This document shows, piece by piece, positions 9,797-19,129 of a DNA stretch of 64,000 nucleotides (position 1 is the first letter of the stretch; each line of letters starts with the position of its first letter). Location of the stretch: assembly GCA_009746045.1 (NCBI GenBank), contig RPFO01000027.1:5340146-5404145 (forward strand). Direction: 5' to 3'. Both the position numbers and the translations under genes were made by a program. The stretch is from Mesostigma viride (taxonomy: Eukaryota > Streptophyta > Mesostigmatophyceae > Mesostigmatales > Mesostigmataceae). The notes under the pieces are model-generated. The model saw nothing but the letters and a program-made list of their open reading frames with translations, was not told where the DNA came from and did not search any database.

Positions 9797-10292
9797 CGTT
9801 GGATGAGACCCCCGTGCAAATCTGTACCAACAAAGGCAGCGAATTTGCAAATAGTGCAGATCTTGCTATGAAACATCATAATAGAACATCACTTTTAACC
9901 ATCGGCTTAATTTTTTCGCCTGTCGCCCGCCGGATTAGCCATATTTTAACGGAACGCACGTCGCCATGGCCACCTCCGCACGGTGCGCGCACTGTGCACC
10001 ACAATGTCAAAATAAGATCGCGTCGAATTGTGAAAGTTCAGACGGGTCAGTACTTAGTAGAGATACGAAATCTGTGGCTTCAAATCGTTGCCCTGTCGTT
10101 CTGGCATCCTAGCCGCGCAAAACGTAAAAAAAACGCGGAAAACACTGCATTATACGGTATTATACGGTATTATACGTCATTATGCGCTAAAACGTATTAC
10201 GTATGAAAAATTATACGCTGCAAGCCAGCGTATTACGTATTATACCGTATTATACCGTATTATACGGCGTATGATCTCACACTGACGTAGGC

Positions 10293-10561
10293 CTCACGGG
10301 CGCAACCACCTGCACGTGCGTGTTTCTCAGACCAAGCCCACGGCAACGTGGCTCTCAGGGATTGCGGCAGGTGCTATCGTGCGGGATGCTTATAATTATA
10401 TTATCACGAAGGCTGACCTTGTTCATTGGATCTCTTATCTTGTTGATAACACCTTCATTTGTTTTGCGGGCAATGTATACCAACAAGCTATCGGCATCCC
10501 TATGTCGCGTCTGCGTGCCACAATCTCCGGCGCCACCATGGCGGCTGGCCACTCAGCTTAA
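10293..10561 (+). pseudogene. Penelope-like reverse transcriptase fragment, part B
   Basis: Continuation of the RT at 7801-8098. Removing 8099-10284 and one 8-bp duplication restores one continuous frame. It contains VDNTFICFAGNVYQQAIGIP followed by Met, the usual RT motif B region (normally xQxxGIxMG). The Gly after Met is replaced and the similarity ends there, so a frame break or decay follows. The frame stops at 10561. Confidence 0.6.
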
Positions 10562-10647
10562 TTTGGTAAAACCCACATGAGCTGAGCTGACGTGCCTGCC
10601 TTAACTGCATGCCCTGCATGTGGGGTGGGCGAGGACCTGTCCCATGA

Positions 10648-10768
10648 TTAACGAAAAGAGGGCTCTCAGCCGAGGACAAGGAACTGTCCCTCGTGCCTGA
10701 TGACCACCTTATTGATCCCCTTGTGTACCGTCGCGTGCCGCGTTTGAATATCCTTGCTGGGGCGTTAG
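10648..10768 (+). pseudogene. Left half of an unrecognised ORF split by Ty3-3
   Basis: The frame open from 10648 (LTKRGLSAEDKELSLVP...) runs into the Ty3-3 insertion point and resumes in frame at 30462, ending in TGA at 30626-30628. Removing the element and one copy of GTTAG gives about 95 codons without a stop. No family was recognised. It could be the tail of the neighbouring RT remnant or host sequence. Confidence 0.35.
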
Positions 10769-10910
10769 TGTTGCACGGATGCAACATGCCATTTGTGGTA
10801 TTAAATTATCCGTCCCGGTCGATCGGCGCCGACCGTAATCCGGCGCCAGTGCCGAGGCCATAGTATACCGTAGTGGTTACAATATATGTACGCGTAATTA
10901 TCGTACGAAT

Positions 10911-11610
10911 ACTTTTAGGAATTTTTGTTACGTGTACGAGAACTTTTGGGAATTATTTTTACTGTACGTACGTATAATGTCAGGGTATATTCAAGGGTGC
11001 GCGAGTAGTAGGTAGTTCAGTTCAGTTTGACTGAACTGCATGTAGGTACTAGGTAGTAGCCATTTAGCTAACTGAATGCCAGCGGGCGGGTATATTGTGA
11101 TGGTGTATGGGATAAATAAAAAATGCACAGTTTACCTCTGAGTCATGTCTCACAAAGGTACCTATGGAATGCACCTAGAATATCGTCTACCTTTGATGGT
11201 TATCATCATGGTTAGGCATGTCATGCACGGCCGTGGCGCCCGCACCCCTACTGGCCTACCACCCGCGGTTAGATAGGTCCGCGGATAGCTAGCTTCCATC
11301 CCACTTCATCCCATCCCACTTCCTTCAAGAAACTATATTAAGTGAGACAACTAGGTAGCTCACGTGACGCTATCTACGTGTTTATTAATTAAATAATTAA
11401 TTAATGTCATGCACACACCCATTCGGGGCTGTGAATTAACAGCTTTTCCTTCTGTCGAAAAAAAAAAAACTGACCGGCAGATCAACAAAGCCACGTGAAT
11501 GCACTCATTCTAACATAGTTGTCTCACTTATCATTCAGTCATACACCAACCACCTAAGACAGCTACCTAGAAATGAAAGGCAGAAAACTGAGAAAGTGAG
11601 AATGCAATGT
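10911..11610. other. Non-coding end of the DDE transposon
   Basis: About 700 bp between the left TIR and the transposase stop. AT-rich, with TTAATTAA runs near 11385-11405 and an A10 run near 11460. Nothing coding seen. Confidence 0.6.
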
Positions 11611-11644
11611 TCATATCTTCAGGGCTGGTATCTCGGTTCTGCAT

Positions 11645-12239
11645 TTAAAGGCCACTGTTACGCGCATTAAGGTCATAGACCATATCAGTGAGCAATTCAG
11701 CGTCCTCCTCCGTCTCTTGCACCAAGGCATTCTCGTCCTCGGCCGTGAGGGTTGCCTCCTGGCCCGGTGGCGCCTCTTGCATGGTAGTGTCGTTGGGGAA
11801 GATCTTGCCCTGCTCCTTGAGCCGCATGGCCTCCCTTTGGAAGGCCGTGGTCCATGCACGGCTGAGGCCTGCCTGCTCAAAGCCCTTCTTCATGAGCTCG
11901 GGCTCGCTCCGGCAGCGCTCCCACCCGATGTGAATCCAGGCAGGCGTGAGGGGCTTGATGGCGCTCATGCGTAGGTCCACCTTTTTTGACACGTCCTTGG
12001 CGGAGACACCAGAGGCCAGCAGCTGCTGCACCTTCCCCGCAAGCCACTCCCCCGATGCAGCGCAGATCGCTGCCTTGAATGGTCGCTGCATCATTAGGTC
12101 CTGGGGCTGTGCCACACCCGTAGTCCCCGCAGGAACGTAGAGGAGGATGATCCACGGGTAATGATCCCGCATCCAGTTCCTGAAGTACTCGGACTTGTGG
12201 ACCGACCAACAGTCCAGGAGCACCACGACCTTCTGCTCC
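11645..12239 (-). pseudogene. DDE transposase, C-terminal piece
   Basis: Last part of the transposase. Contains the second catalytic block VVVLLDCWSVHKS and the third, LYVPAGTTGVAQPQDL, so the triad reads D-D-D in this family member. An acidic tail ends at 11645. All three acids survive in the window, so the gene was broken by insertion rather than by point decay. Confidence 0.82.
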
Positions 12240-12244
12240 CCTTG

Positions 12245-12988
12245 TGTCAAATATCTAGCGATGTTTCTCTACTTTTGTCACGCATTATGTTATCACGCAT
12301 TATATGCGGGGAAAATTGACGCCGTCAGCTAGGTGTTTATTTACACGACTTGTTGTTGGGTTTGCATCCCTATTAATTGCACCCACAGGTCGTTGACTAG
12401 TTTAATATCATATACAATGTTTGAGTGTACTAAAATCCGAATGATGTTGCTCGGAAAACAGCAAGCGTTACCTGTCAGCACCGTTACAGGTGCCGTAATT
12501 TACATCGGCTCTCTCCGGATCAGATCAGGTCCGCAGTTTGTGGTGCCGCCCTGGAGGCGATAGGACTTTGAGCCTATCAGACCACACACACAATGTACCA
12601 TGATGTGGACAATAGATTACAGGCTGCAAAGTCGTTATTATCTAGTGTTCTTTCCGTGGTTGTAGAGACGCTAAGCTGCAGTGCCGTCAGATGTAAATCA
12701 ACGGTGCATAATGCATTAGCCGCCACTACTTTGTGTTCCTAGAGTTGTTTGCTTGCCTAGCCGTGTGTGGCCCCGACCCAGTGTTGGTCGTGTGACCCTG
12801 CCCAGTGTTGGCATTGTCATTTGCCCTGGCCCAGTGTTGGCTATGGTAGACTGCGCCCAGTGTTGGCCGCACCGTGTTTTCCACTCTCAGTAAACGTATT
12901 TTAATACAAGAAGTCTTTTCCATACACTTGTGCAATATCTGGGTCATAACAGGCAAAAGATCTTTCCTCCGAGCCCCGGTTTCTGACA
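12245..12988 (+). repeat. 5' LTR of the gag-only element
   Basis: 744 bp. Near its 3' end the motif CCCAGTGTTGG occurs four times at about 30-33 bp spacing (12778-12870). The copy at 14266-15009 shows no difference by eye. Confidence 0.92.
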
Positions 12989-13004
12989 TGGTATCGAGTA
13001 GCGA

Positions 13005-13406
13005 GTGATGCCTATGAACCCATATTTTCCAATTCCCAACGACCGCAACCTGAGATCTGGAATTGAGCTTTTTCAATTTCCCGAAGAATCTTGCCCAGAC
13101 TACCTCGCAAGAGCAAATCTGCTTTTTGCCCAAGTTGAAGACATCTTCCCGGGCGTGTTTCCTGAATCTGCCTACTGCCGCTGGCTCCTGCGTGGCATTC
13201 GACAAGAATTTTTCAACTGTGTGTGTTTCAGCGAACTTCCAGACTTTTCAATCAGAAATCTACAGGATCTGCTCGACAACAACGCAGTATCTCTGGAGAG
13301 ATTAAATCACACTTTACTTCACATTACAAATCTCCAACGCAATCAAGAACATGTCGGGAGGTGCGCCAGCTGTGGCACGAGAAGTCAAGGAGAGCAGCGT
13401 TCTTAG
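13005..13406 (+). CDS. Leader ORF of the gag-only element
   Basis: 133 codons starting just after the primer binding site and overlapping the Gag ORF in another frame. Codons look protein-like (ELFQFPEESCPDYLARANLL, then FPESAYCRWLLRGIRQEFF). A weak resemblance to capsid N-terminal helices is my impression only. Function unknown. Confidence 0.4.
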   Translation: MMPMNPYFPIPNDRNLRSGIELFQFPEESCPDYLARANLLFAQVEDIFPGVFPESAYCRWLLRGIRQEFFNCVCFSELPDFSIRNLQDLLDNNAVSLERLNHTLLHITNLQRNQEHVGRCASCGTRSQGEQRS

Positions 13407-14235
13407 TGCTCTCAAGAATCTCAACTTTGATGGGAGCGACCCCAAGAAATTCACCGGATTCCGAATCAAGGCGGAAGGGCAATTCGACGCCCTCGGATAT
13501 TCAGATGTACTAGCTGGAAAGGATCCGATCGTGGTAAAGCAGCAAAAAATTGGTTACGCTGCCCTGATTGCTGGCCTCGACGGCAACGCGCTACTGCATG
13601 CCGCTACGGCCCCCAACAAGTATATGCACGAGGCGTGGACCGTCCTGGTTGACGTCTATGGACGTGACGAAACGACATCCACCCATCAGGCCGCGACACT
13701 TGAGGAACTGCTGTCAGCTGAGCAGATTCCCATGGATTCTGTTCCTGCAAATGTCAATCTCACCGAACGATTGTACCTGCAATATAATAAATTAAGCAAC
13801 AATAAACTCCATGATTCCATCCTGGTGACATCACACCGCCGCAGACTTCCTGCCCAGTATGGCCCCGTCCTGGCGGCGTACAACCTTCCCCCCGACTTGA
13901 CGTGGAAAGACTACAAGACCGCCGTCCTGAAAGTGGACGACCATCTGCGTGTGCACCGCGCGGCCCAAGCTGGCAGCTCAGATTCCAGTGCACCAGTGTA
14001 TCATACTGCTGCCTGCCCCCACTGTGCGGGTACTATCGACGAATCAGTCTTCCTCACCAAGGGTGGGAAAGTGCTGACCTGCAAGCACTGCCACCGTACC
14101 GGTCACACTGAGGATCGCTGCTGGTCCAAGAAGGCGGAGAACAAGTCCAAGAAACCTGAGGCGCACTTCACCATGGACGGCGAGCCACTGGCTGACGACG
14201 TGGCAGATGTTCCTGCTGGTTTTTTCATTGAGTAG
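13351..14235 (+). CDS. Copia-type Gag of the gag-only element
   Basis: 294 residues. The N-terminal half has the copia Gag layout (LKNLNFDGSDPKKFTGF, then helices to about residue 190). A first Cys pair (CPHCAG near 220) precedes a CCHC knuckle CKHCHRTGHTEDRCW near 250, then a Lys-rich tail. It packages RNA in the particle; the protease, integrase and RT must come from a related autonomous element. The ATG at 13351 follows the leader ORF. Confidence 0.8.
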   Translation: MSGGAPAVAREVKESSVLSALKNLNFDGSDPKKFTGFRIKAEGQFDALGYSDVLAGKDPIVVKQQKIGYAALIAGLDGNALLHAATAPNKYMHEAWTVLVDVYGRDETTSTHQAATLEELLSAEQIPMDSVPANVNLTERLYLQYNKLSNNKLHDSILVTSHRRRLPAQYGPVLAAYNLPPDLTWKDYKTAVLKVDDHLRVHRAAQAGSSDSSAPVYHTAACPHCAGTIDESVFLTKGGKVLTCKHCHRTGHTEDRCWSKKAENKSKKPEAHFTMDGEPLADDVADVPAGFFIE

Positions 14236-14265
14236 CCGGAATACGTGACATGCAGTATGGGGGTG

Positions 14266-15009
14266 TGTCAAATATCTAGCGATGTTTCTCTACTTTTGTC
14301 ACGCATTATGTTATCACGCATTATATGCGGGGAAAATTGACGCCGTCAGCTAGGTGTTTATTTACACGACTTGTTGTTGGGTTTGCATCCCTATTAATTG
14401 CACCCACAGGTCGTTGACTAGTTTAATATCATATACAATGTTTGAGTGTACTAAAATCCGAATGATGTTGCTCGGAAAACAGCAAGCGTTACCTGTCAGC
14501 ACCGTTACAGGTGCCGTAATTTACATCGGCTCTCTCCGGATCAGATCAGGTCCGCAGTTTGTGGTGCCGCCCTGGAGGCGATAGGACTTTGAGCCTATCA
14601 GACCACACACACAATGTACCATGATGTGGACAATAGATTACAGGCTGCAAAGTCGTTATTATCTAGTGTTCTTTCCGTGGTTGTAGAGACGCTAAGCTGC
14701 AGTGCCGTCAGATGTAAATCAACGGTGCATAATGCATTAGCCGCCACTACTTTGTGTTCCTAGAGTTGTTTGCTTGCCTAGCCGTGTGTGGCCCCGACCC
14801 AGTGTTGGTCGTGTGACCCTGCCCAGTGTTGGCATTGTCATTTGCCCTGGCCCAGTGTTGGCTATGGTAGACTGCGCCCAGTGTTGGCCGCACCGTGTTT
14901 TCCACTCTCAGTAAACGTATTTTAATACAAGAAGTCTTTTCCATACACTTGTGCAATATCTGGGTCATAACAGGCAAAAGATCTTTCCTCCGAGCCCCGG
15001 TTTCTGACA
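14266..15009 (+). repeat. 3' LTR of the gag-only element
   Basis: Same length and sequence as 12245-12988, followed directly by target duplication CCTTG and then transposase sequence. Confidence 0.92.
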
Positions 15010-15343
15010 CCTTGCACACGGCCCAACTCCGCGATGCGCTTCTTGAACCATGGCACCAGGAGGTCGGTCACGTACTCCTTCATCGAGTCCTTGCTGGACC
15101 AGTGGTTGGTAGTCGCAGTGAAGTTCCAGCCCTCAAACGTGGGGCCACTGCGGTTCGCCGGGGCTGGGCAGCTGGCCTTGGTCTTCCCCGTGTAAATTAC
15201 TTGCAGGGGCAGGACCACCCCGTCTGCCGCCGTCGCTGCCACCGCAGTGATCTGCCTTTTGTCATCTTGGCCGATCATGCGCACGTGCTTGGTGCCCTTC
15301 TTGGCCCGCGTTCTTCCCCCCCCGCACCCGAAAATGTAGACGC
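15010..15343 (-). pseudogene. DDE transposase, central piece
   Basis: Middle of the transposase, between the two nested insertions. Contains GQDDKRQIT, LPLQVIYTGKTKASCPAP and TTNHWSSKDSMKEYV, which match the pattern DKR-[NQ]-IT ... G-K-[TS]...NHWS of the DDE_1 family between first and second catalytic acids. The frame is intact across this piece and into the C-terminal piece once 12245-15009 and one CCTTG are removed. Confidence 0.8.
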
Positions 15344-15845
15344 AGTTAGATGAGATGCTTAGGCTGACACACGGATTTCCGGCCTGCGCGCCGCGTATTG
15401 CCTACCGCGGCTGAGCGGGACACCTCAGTACAGTACGGCAGGGTGTACGGTACTGAGGTGTCATGTGGACCGATGTGTGGTTAGTGCCAGACTGTTCCTA
15501 GGTGCTAGCTCGACCCGCCAGGTCCGGTGTAGCCGGGCCTGACGGGCCGAGTCTTAGCTGGATGCTAGTGACGTGGTCGCATGGCATTGCAGTGTACACT
15601 TGTCCACTGGTCGTGTGCTGCAGGTAGCACCGCCATAGGCATATAGGCGTAGCACTGGGGAGTGCCACAGCACCCGAGTCTGCCCAGTTCCATTCTGAGC
15701 CCTCAGCTTTCATTGCTCTCTCTCATTGTATTATTGTAATACAATCATCATTCGCTCTCAGCTTTCGCAGTTGTTCGTCGTCCCTAGTCTCCATCCAACT
15801 TGGACTGAAAAGTTCGATATTTTTTTTTACAATCAAAAAAAAGAT
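15344..15845 (+). repeat. Presumed 5' LTR and leader of copy A
   Basis: Non-coding, with an inverted pair CACCTCAGTACAGTAC / GTACGGTACTGAGGTG around 15421-15464. The LTR right edge cannot be fixed because no second copy exists in the window. Confidence 0.5.
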
Positions 15846-16385
15846 ATGGCTTCCAACAACGGCAACAACGGCAACAACAACAAGAACGGGAAGGCGCCTG
15901 CCAGGCGCACCTCACCCCGCCTTTCGCCGGAGGGCACGCCCTCCGGCACCAATGATGCGAGGGTGACGCCCAACGTCACCTTCCGCACGGTGGTCGCTGA
16001 CCAACCCAGGCGTCGGGGCCCGCAGGTGGGGCCCGGCGCCCGGGGAATGGCGAGCGGTCGTCCGTTTGCCATAGGCGGTTCGTCCGCCATGGCACCTGGG
16101 GGGCAGGTCCCCCGGGCACGCAATGCCCCCGTCGCAGGTGACGGGGGTCGTGAACGGAGTGATTCCTCCGAGGAGGATGGCGAGGTGCAGCCTGCGAGGC
16201 CTCGGCCTTCGCTTGAGCTTTCGTCGCAGACACCTGCGACGTCTGGCAACCTTTCCGTGGGCCGACAGATGGCCATCATGGACATTGACCGGTATGGGGC
16301 ACATGTTCCGCCCCCGGTCGCGTTCGGGCGCCCCCCCATTTTCTCCCCATTGGGGAGGACGACATCCCCGCCTTCATTTCGATGA
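15846..16385 (+). CDS. Copy A Gag N-terminal ORF
   Basis: ATG at 15846 (MASNNGNNGNNNKNGKAPAR) corresponds to MSNPNSNKGKAP at 43800 in copy B. 179 residues, disordered, rich in Pro/Arg/Ser. Its stop overlaps the next ATG as ATGA at 16382-16385. That is either translational coupling or a frame break in one long gag. Confidence 0.6.
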   Translation: MASNNGNNGNNNKNGKAPARRTSPRLSPEGTPSGTNDARVTPNVTFRTVVADQPRRRGPQVGPGARGMASGRPFAIGGSSAMAPGGQVPRARNAPVAGDGGRERSDSSEEDGEVQPARPRPSLELSSQTPATSGNLSVGRQMAIMDIDRYGAHVPPPVAFGRPPIFSPLGRTTSPPSFR

Positions 16386-19129
16386 ACGGCCGGATCTTAC
16401 GTCAACGTTTTCAGATGCTTCCAGATGAGGAGATGCACGCGATAGAGGTGCATCGGGTACAAACGCTGGTCGAGGGGCGGCTGAGGATGCAGTTCTCCTT
16501 GGTTCAGGTAGCAGTTTGGCTGTACTGTTTCGCCAATCGGCCGAGGCACAATCCCGGCACTGTTGATCAGTGGGCGTCCCGGCAGCGCCAGAGAGAGGCG
16601 CTGAGCGTGGTCGCCCGACAGGAGATCCAACTGACTCCGTTGGCGCCGTGGCCCCAAGTCACGCCAGTTGGCTGGGGCCCGGAGCGGCGTGAGGCGGCTG
16701 CGATGCCGCCTGCGACGGAGCGCGGGGCGGCAGACGCCCCCAACACGCCCATGGGTGGTGAAGCCACCCAGGACCCTCTGGCAGGTCAGAGGGTCCAACC
16801 TCAGCCGCAGGCTCCCCCGCCCAGCGTGGGGGGCCAGGTGGCTGAGGAGGCCACCGGGGTCGCAGGGACCCCGGCGGCGACACAAGCGCCCGGGGTCGCA
16901 GGGACCCCGGCAGCGACGCCGGCGCCTCCGGCGCTGGCGGGGGATGCAGCCCCCATGGAAGGTGTCACGGGCACCTCCAGTAGCTCTGGGGGGCAGGCCC
17001 CCTCTAGCCGCACCAAGGACAAGGCCCTGGCAGGGCCGGAGGGGCCTCAGGGTCCCACCTTGGTAGGGCAGCAGCCGGCACGGCTGGACGGCGATCTGGA
17101 AGGAGGGGACTTCATCACCCTGGGTGATGAGTCTGTGTGGCGTGCCATACAGGCTGCCACAGCCTCCTTCCGTGGGCTGGCCGACCGGAGCCAGCAGATG
17201 CATGTTGCGGAGGCGGGGAGCCTGGTGTGTGCGATTATCACGCACATCCTGGGCTTGCCCAACCTCCATGCAGACACACGCAGGGTGTGTGACGACCTGC
17301 TGCCTGCCCTGCAGGCTCTCCTCTCAGGGAGGAGGGTGCAGGGTAACAGGGTGGGCCTGGTGCGCCTCCTGGAGCGCCTGCACAATGCCATCATGAAGGG
17401 GGCGGGTAGGTGGCTGCCTACCTGGCTGCATCATGATTTTACTAACCCTACTGACGATGATGTGTCCCTCTCTCCCACCTTCCATGATTGGGAGGAGGCC
17501 CGCAGCAGGAGGCGGGAAGTGACACACACTCACACCCCCACCCAGCCCTCCCCTATGTTGTCTAACCCTCCTACACAGCCCATGTTTGCCCATCCTGCTC
17601 AGCTCACTCAAGTAGCACTTCCCTCTCAGCAGGTCTCTCCTGCGAATGCTGCAGCAGCAACACCATCTTCTCCCTCTCCCCCTGCATCCCCCTCTAGGTT
17701 GCCCACTTACAATGAAAACCGTCCTGTGGATAGGATTAATGTCAGGGGGCTGCCTGAGGGGTATACGAGGGAGCAGGGGAATCATGCACTTCTCTCTCTG
17801 CAGCTGGCTAGGGAGGAACTGAATGTCAAGAATTGGTTTGGATCTCTCATGCAGGGGGATTTCTACCATCAGTCCTCTTCTCAGATTCAGAATCTCATTC
17901 TTGTCTTCCAGCGTAGGTATCCCAAGTGGCAGGACACGCAGGCTAGGGCAGTTTGGGAGGCTTTCATGAAGGAGCTAACTGACCTCCTCTCCACCCCCTC
18001 ATCTGTGGACATCTATGGGGCATTCAGGTGGGTAGAGGAATACAGGGTCACATCAGTGGACTATGTGGCTGAGACAAAGAAATATGAGCTAGCCATCAAA
18101 GCACGTCCTGATGTCCAGCAGCTAGATCACAAGTTCTTGCTGCGTTCCTTCCTTGAGAAACTCAAACTTGACAAAAACACCTACGCCATGCTTGCAACAG
18201 GAATGGCAAAGTACTGGGAGGACATGAAGGAGGCATTGGATTATATCAAGCTGGCCTTGGCTCCCCTTAGCCAGGGGGCCATGGGCACCTCTGTAAAGAG
18301 GGTCAGGGGGGAAGAGAGGGAGGAGGAAGATAGGGAGAGGGAAGACAGGAGCAAGAGACCTGTCACTATGGCAGAAGTCAAGTCCCTGCTGGGACAAATG
18401 TTTAAGGGCAAGGGCAAGGGCAAGGGCAAGGGCAAGGGCAAGGGCAGGGGCTGGGGCAAGGGCAAGGGTAAGGGGCAGTCTCCCTCCAAGGGGGGCAGCT
18501 CCAGCAACAACAACAACAACAGTAACAACAACAACAACAACAACAATAACAACAACAACAACAATAACAACAACAACAACAAGAAGCAGGACAAGGAGGA
18601 CAAGTCTTCTCAGCGGTGCACCCGCTGTGGCATGAAGTACCACCTGCGGCCCACCTGCCGCAAGAACGTGGACGAGCTGGGGCATTTGGACGTCCTGTGC
18701 CACAAGTGCCACGGGCCGCCCCACGGTGACCCCAAGGACTGCAAGCGGCCTCCTTACGGCAAGAAGTGTGAGTCTCCCTCTCATGCTGGCTTGAGTGTGC
18801 CTGCTTCACCTCTTTCATCTGCATGCCCCACTGTCAGAGCAGTGAGCAGTTCTGGAAAGGTGCTACAGCTGGTTTCAGAAGATTATGTCTCTAAACCAAC
18901 CTTCACATCTATGGTTCCCAAGGTGTGCAGAGTGTCCCCCTCAGCGGATGCTCATATCAGTTTTCAGGAGCTTGCTTTGCAGTTGCATTTCCTTTATGGG
19001 CATGAAGTGAGTGCAGAGGTGGTGGCAGCAGCAATAGGGGGGCAGCACTCAGACGTGCATGCCAGGTGGTCAGATCCCACTGCCAGCATTGTCAGTTCAA
19101 TGCACCCAAACCCCCTAAGTGGCATGTAG
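16382..19129 (+). CDS. Copy A Gag with tandem zinc knuckles
   Basis: Gag, 915 codons. Pro/Thr/Ala-rich N-terminal part; a helical capsid-like core at about 455-620 (LPEGYTREQGNHALLSLQLA...) that aligns with 41368-42255 in copy B; a Lys-Gly alternating tract at about 675-695 and an Asn tract at about 705-735; then two zinc motifs, C-x2-C-x4-H-x4-C (CTRCGMKYHLRPTC) and C-x2-C-x4-H-x5-C (CHKCHGPPHGDPKDC). No protease motif is seen before the integrase. The last ~20 codons are out of frame with the real continuation in 19066-20886. Confidence 0.75.
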   Translation: MNGRILRQRFQMLPDEEMHAIEVHRVQTLVEGRLRMQFSLVQVAVWLYCFANRPRHNPGTVDQWASRQRQREALSVVARQEIQLTPLAPWPQVTPVGWGPERREAAAMPPATERGAADAPNTPMGGEATQDPLAGQRVQPQPQAPPPSVGGQVAEEATGVAGTPAATQAPGVAGTPAATPAPPALAGDAAPMEGVTGTSSSSGGQAPSSRTKDKALAGPEGPQGPTLVGQQPARLDGDLEGGDFITLGDESVWRAIQAATASFRGLADRSQQMHVAEAGSLVCAIITHILGLPNLHADTRRVCDDLLPALQALLSGRRVQGNRVGLVRLLERLHNAIMKGAGRWLPTWLHHDFTNPTDDDVSLSPTFHDWEEARSRRREVTHTHTPTQPSPMLSNPPTQPMFAHPAQLTQVALPSQQVSPANAAAATPSSPSPPASPSRLPTYNENRPVDRINVRGLPEGYTREQGNHALLSLQLAREELNVKNWFGSLMQGDFYHQSSSQIQNLILVFQRRYPKWQDTQARAVWEAFMKELTDLLSTPSSVDIYGAFRWVEEYRVTSVDYVAETKKYELAIKARPDVQQLDHKFLLRSFLEKLKLDKNTYAMLATGMAKYWEDMKEALDYIKLALAPLSQGAMGTSVKRVRGEEREEEDREREDRSKRPVTMAEVKSLLGQMFKGKGKGKGKGKGKGRGWGKGKGKGQSPSKGGSSSNNNNNSNNNNNNNNNNNNNNNNNNNKKQDKEDKSSQRCTRCGMKYHLRPTCRKNVDELGHLDVLCHKCHGPPHGDPKDCKRPPYGKKCESPSHAGLSVPASPLSSACPTVRAVSSSGKVLQLVSEDYVSKPTFTSMVPKVCRVSPSADAHISFQELALQLHFLYGHEVSAEVVAAAIGGQHSDVHARWSDPTASIVSSMHPNPLSGM

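Larger units (their letters stand above)
8099..10284. mobile_element. hAT-like DNA transposon, non-autonomous (hAT-1)
   Basis: Terminal inverted repeats are CAGAGTGAGAT (8099) and its near complement ATCTCACACTG (ending 10284). They are flanked by the perfect 8-bp direct repeat ACGTAGGC (8091-8098 and 10285-10292). An 8-bp duplication and CAG-type ends are the hAT signature. Both subterminal regions are packed with TATACGG / CGTATTA motifs, as expected of transposase binding arrays. No transposase was recognised inside. Excision in silico heals the RT frame around it. It carries LINE 3' fragments (8400-8919) and an unrecognised ORF. Confidence 0.8.
12245..15009 (+). mobile_element. Gag-only LTR retrotransposon (TR-GAG type)
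   Basis: The two 744-bp LTRs (12245-12988, 14266-15009) look identical, start TGTCA and end TGACA. They are flanked by the 5-bp duplication CCTTG (12240-12244 and 15010-15014). The 1.28-kb interior has a primer site TGGTATCGAG (initiator-Met-like), two ORFs and a G-rich tract (TATGGGGG) before the 3' LTR. There is no protease, integrase or RT, so it must use enzymes in trans. Known gag-only elements of this type are called TR-GAG. Confidence 0.92.
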
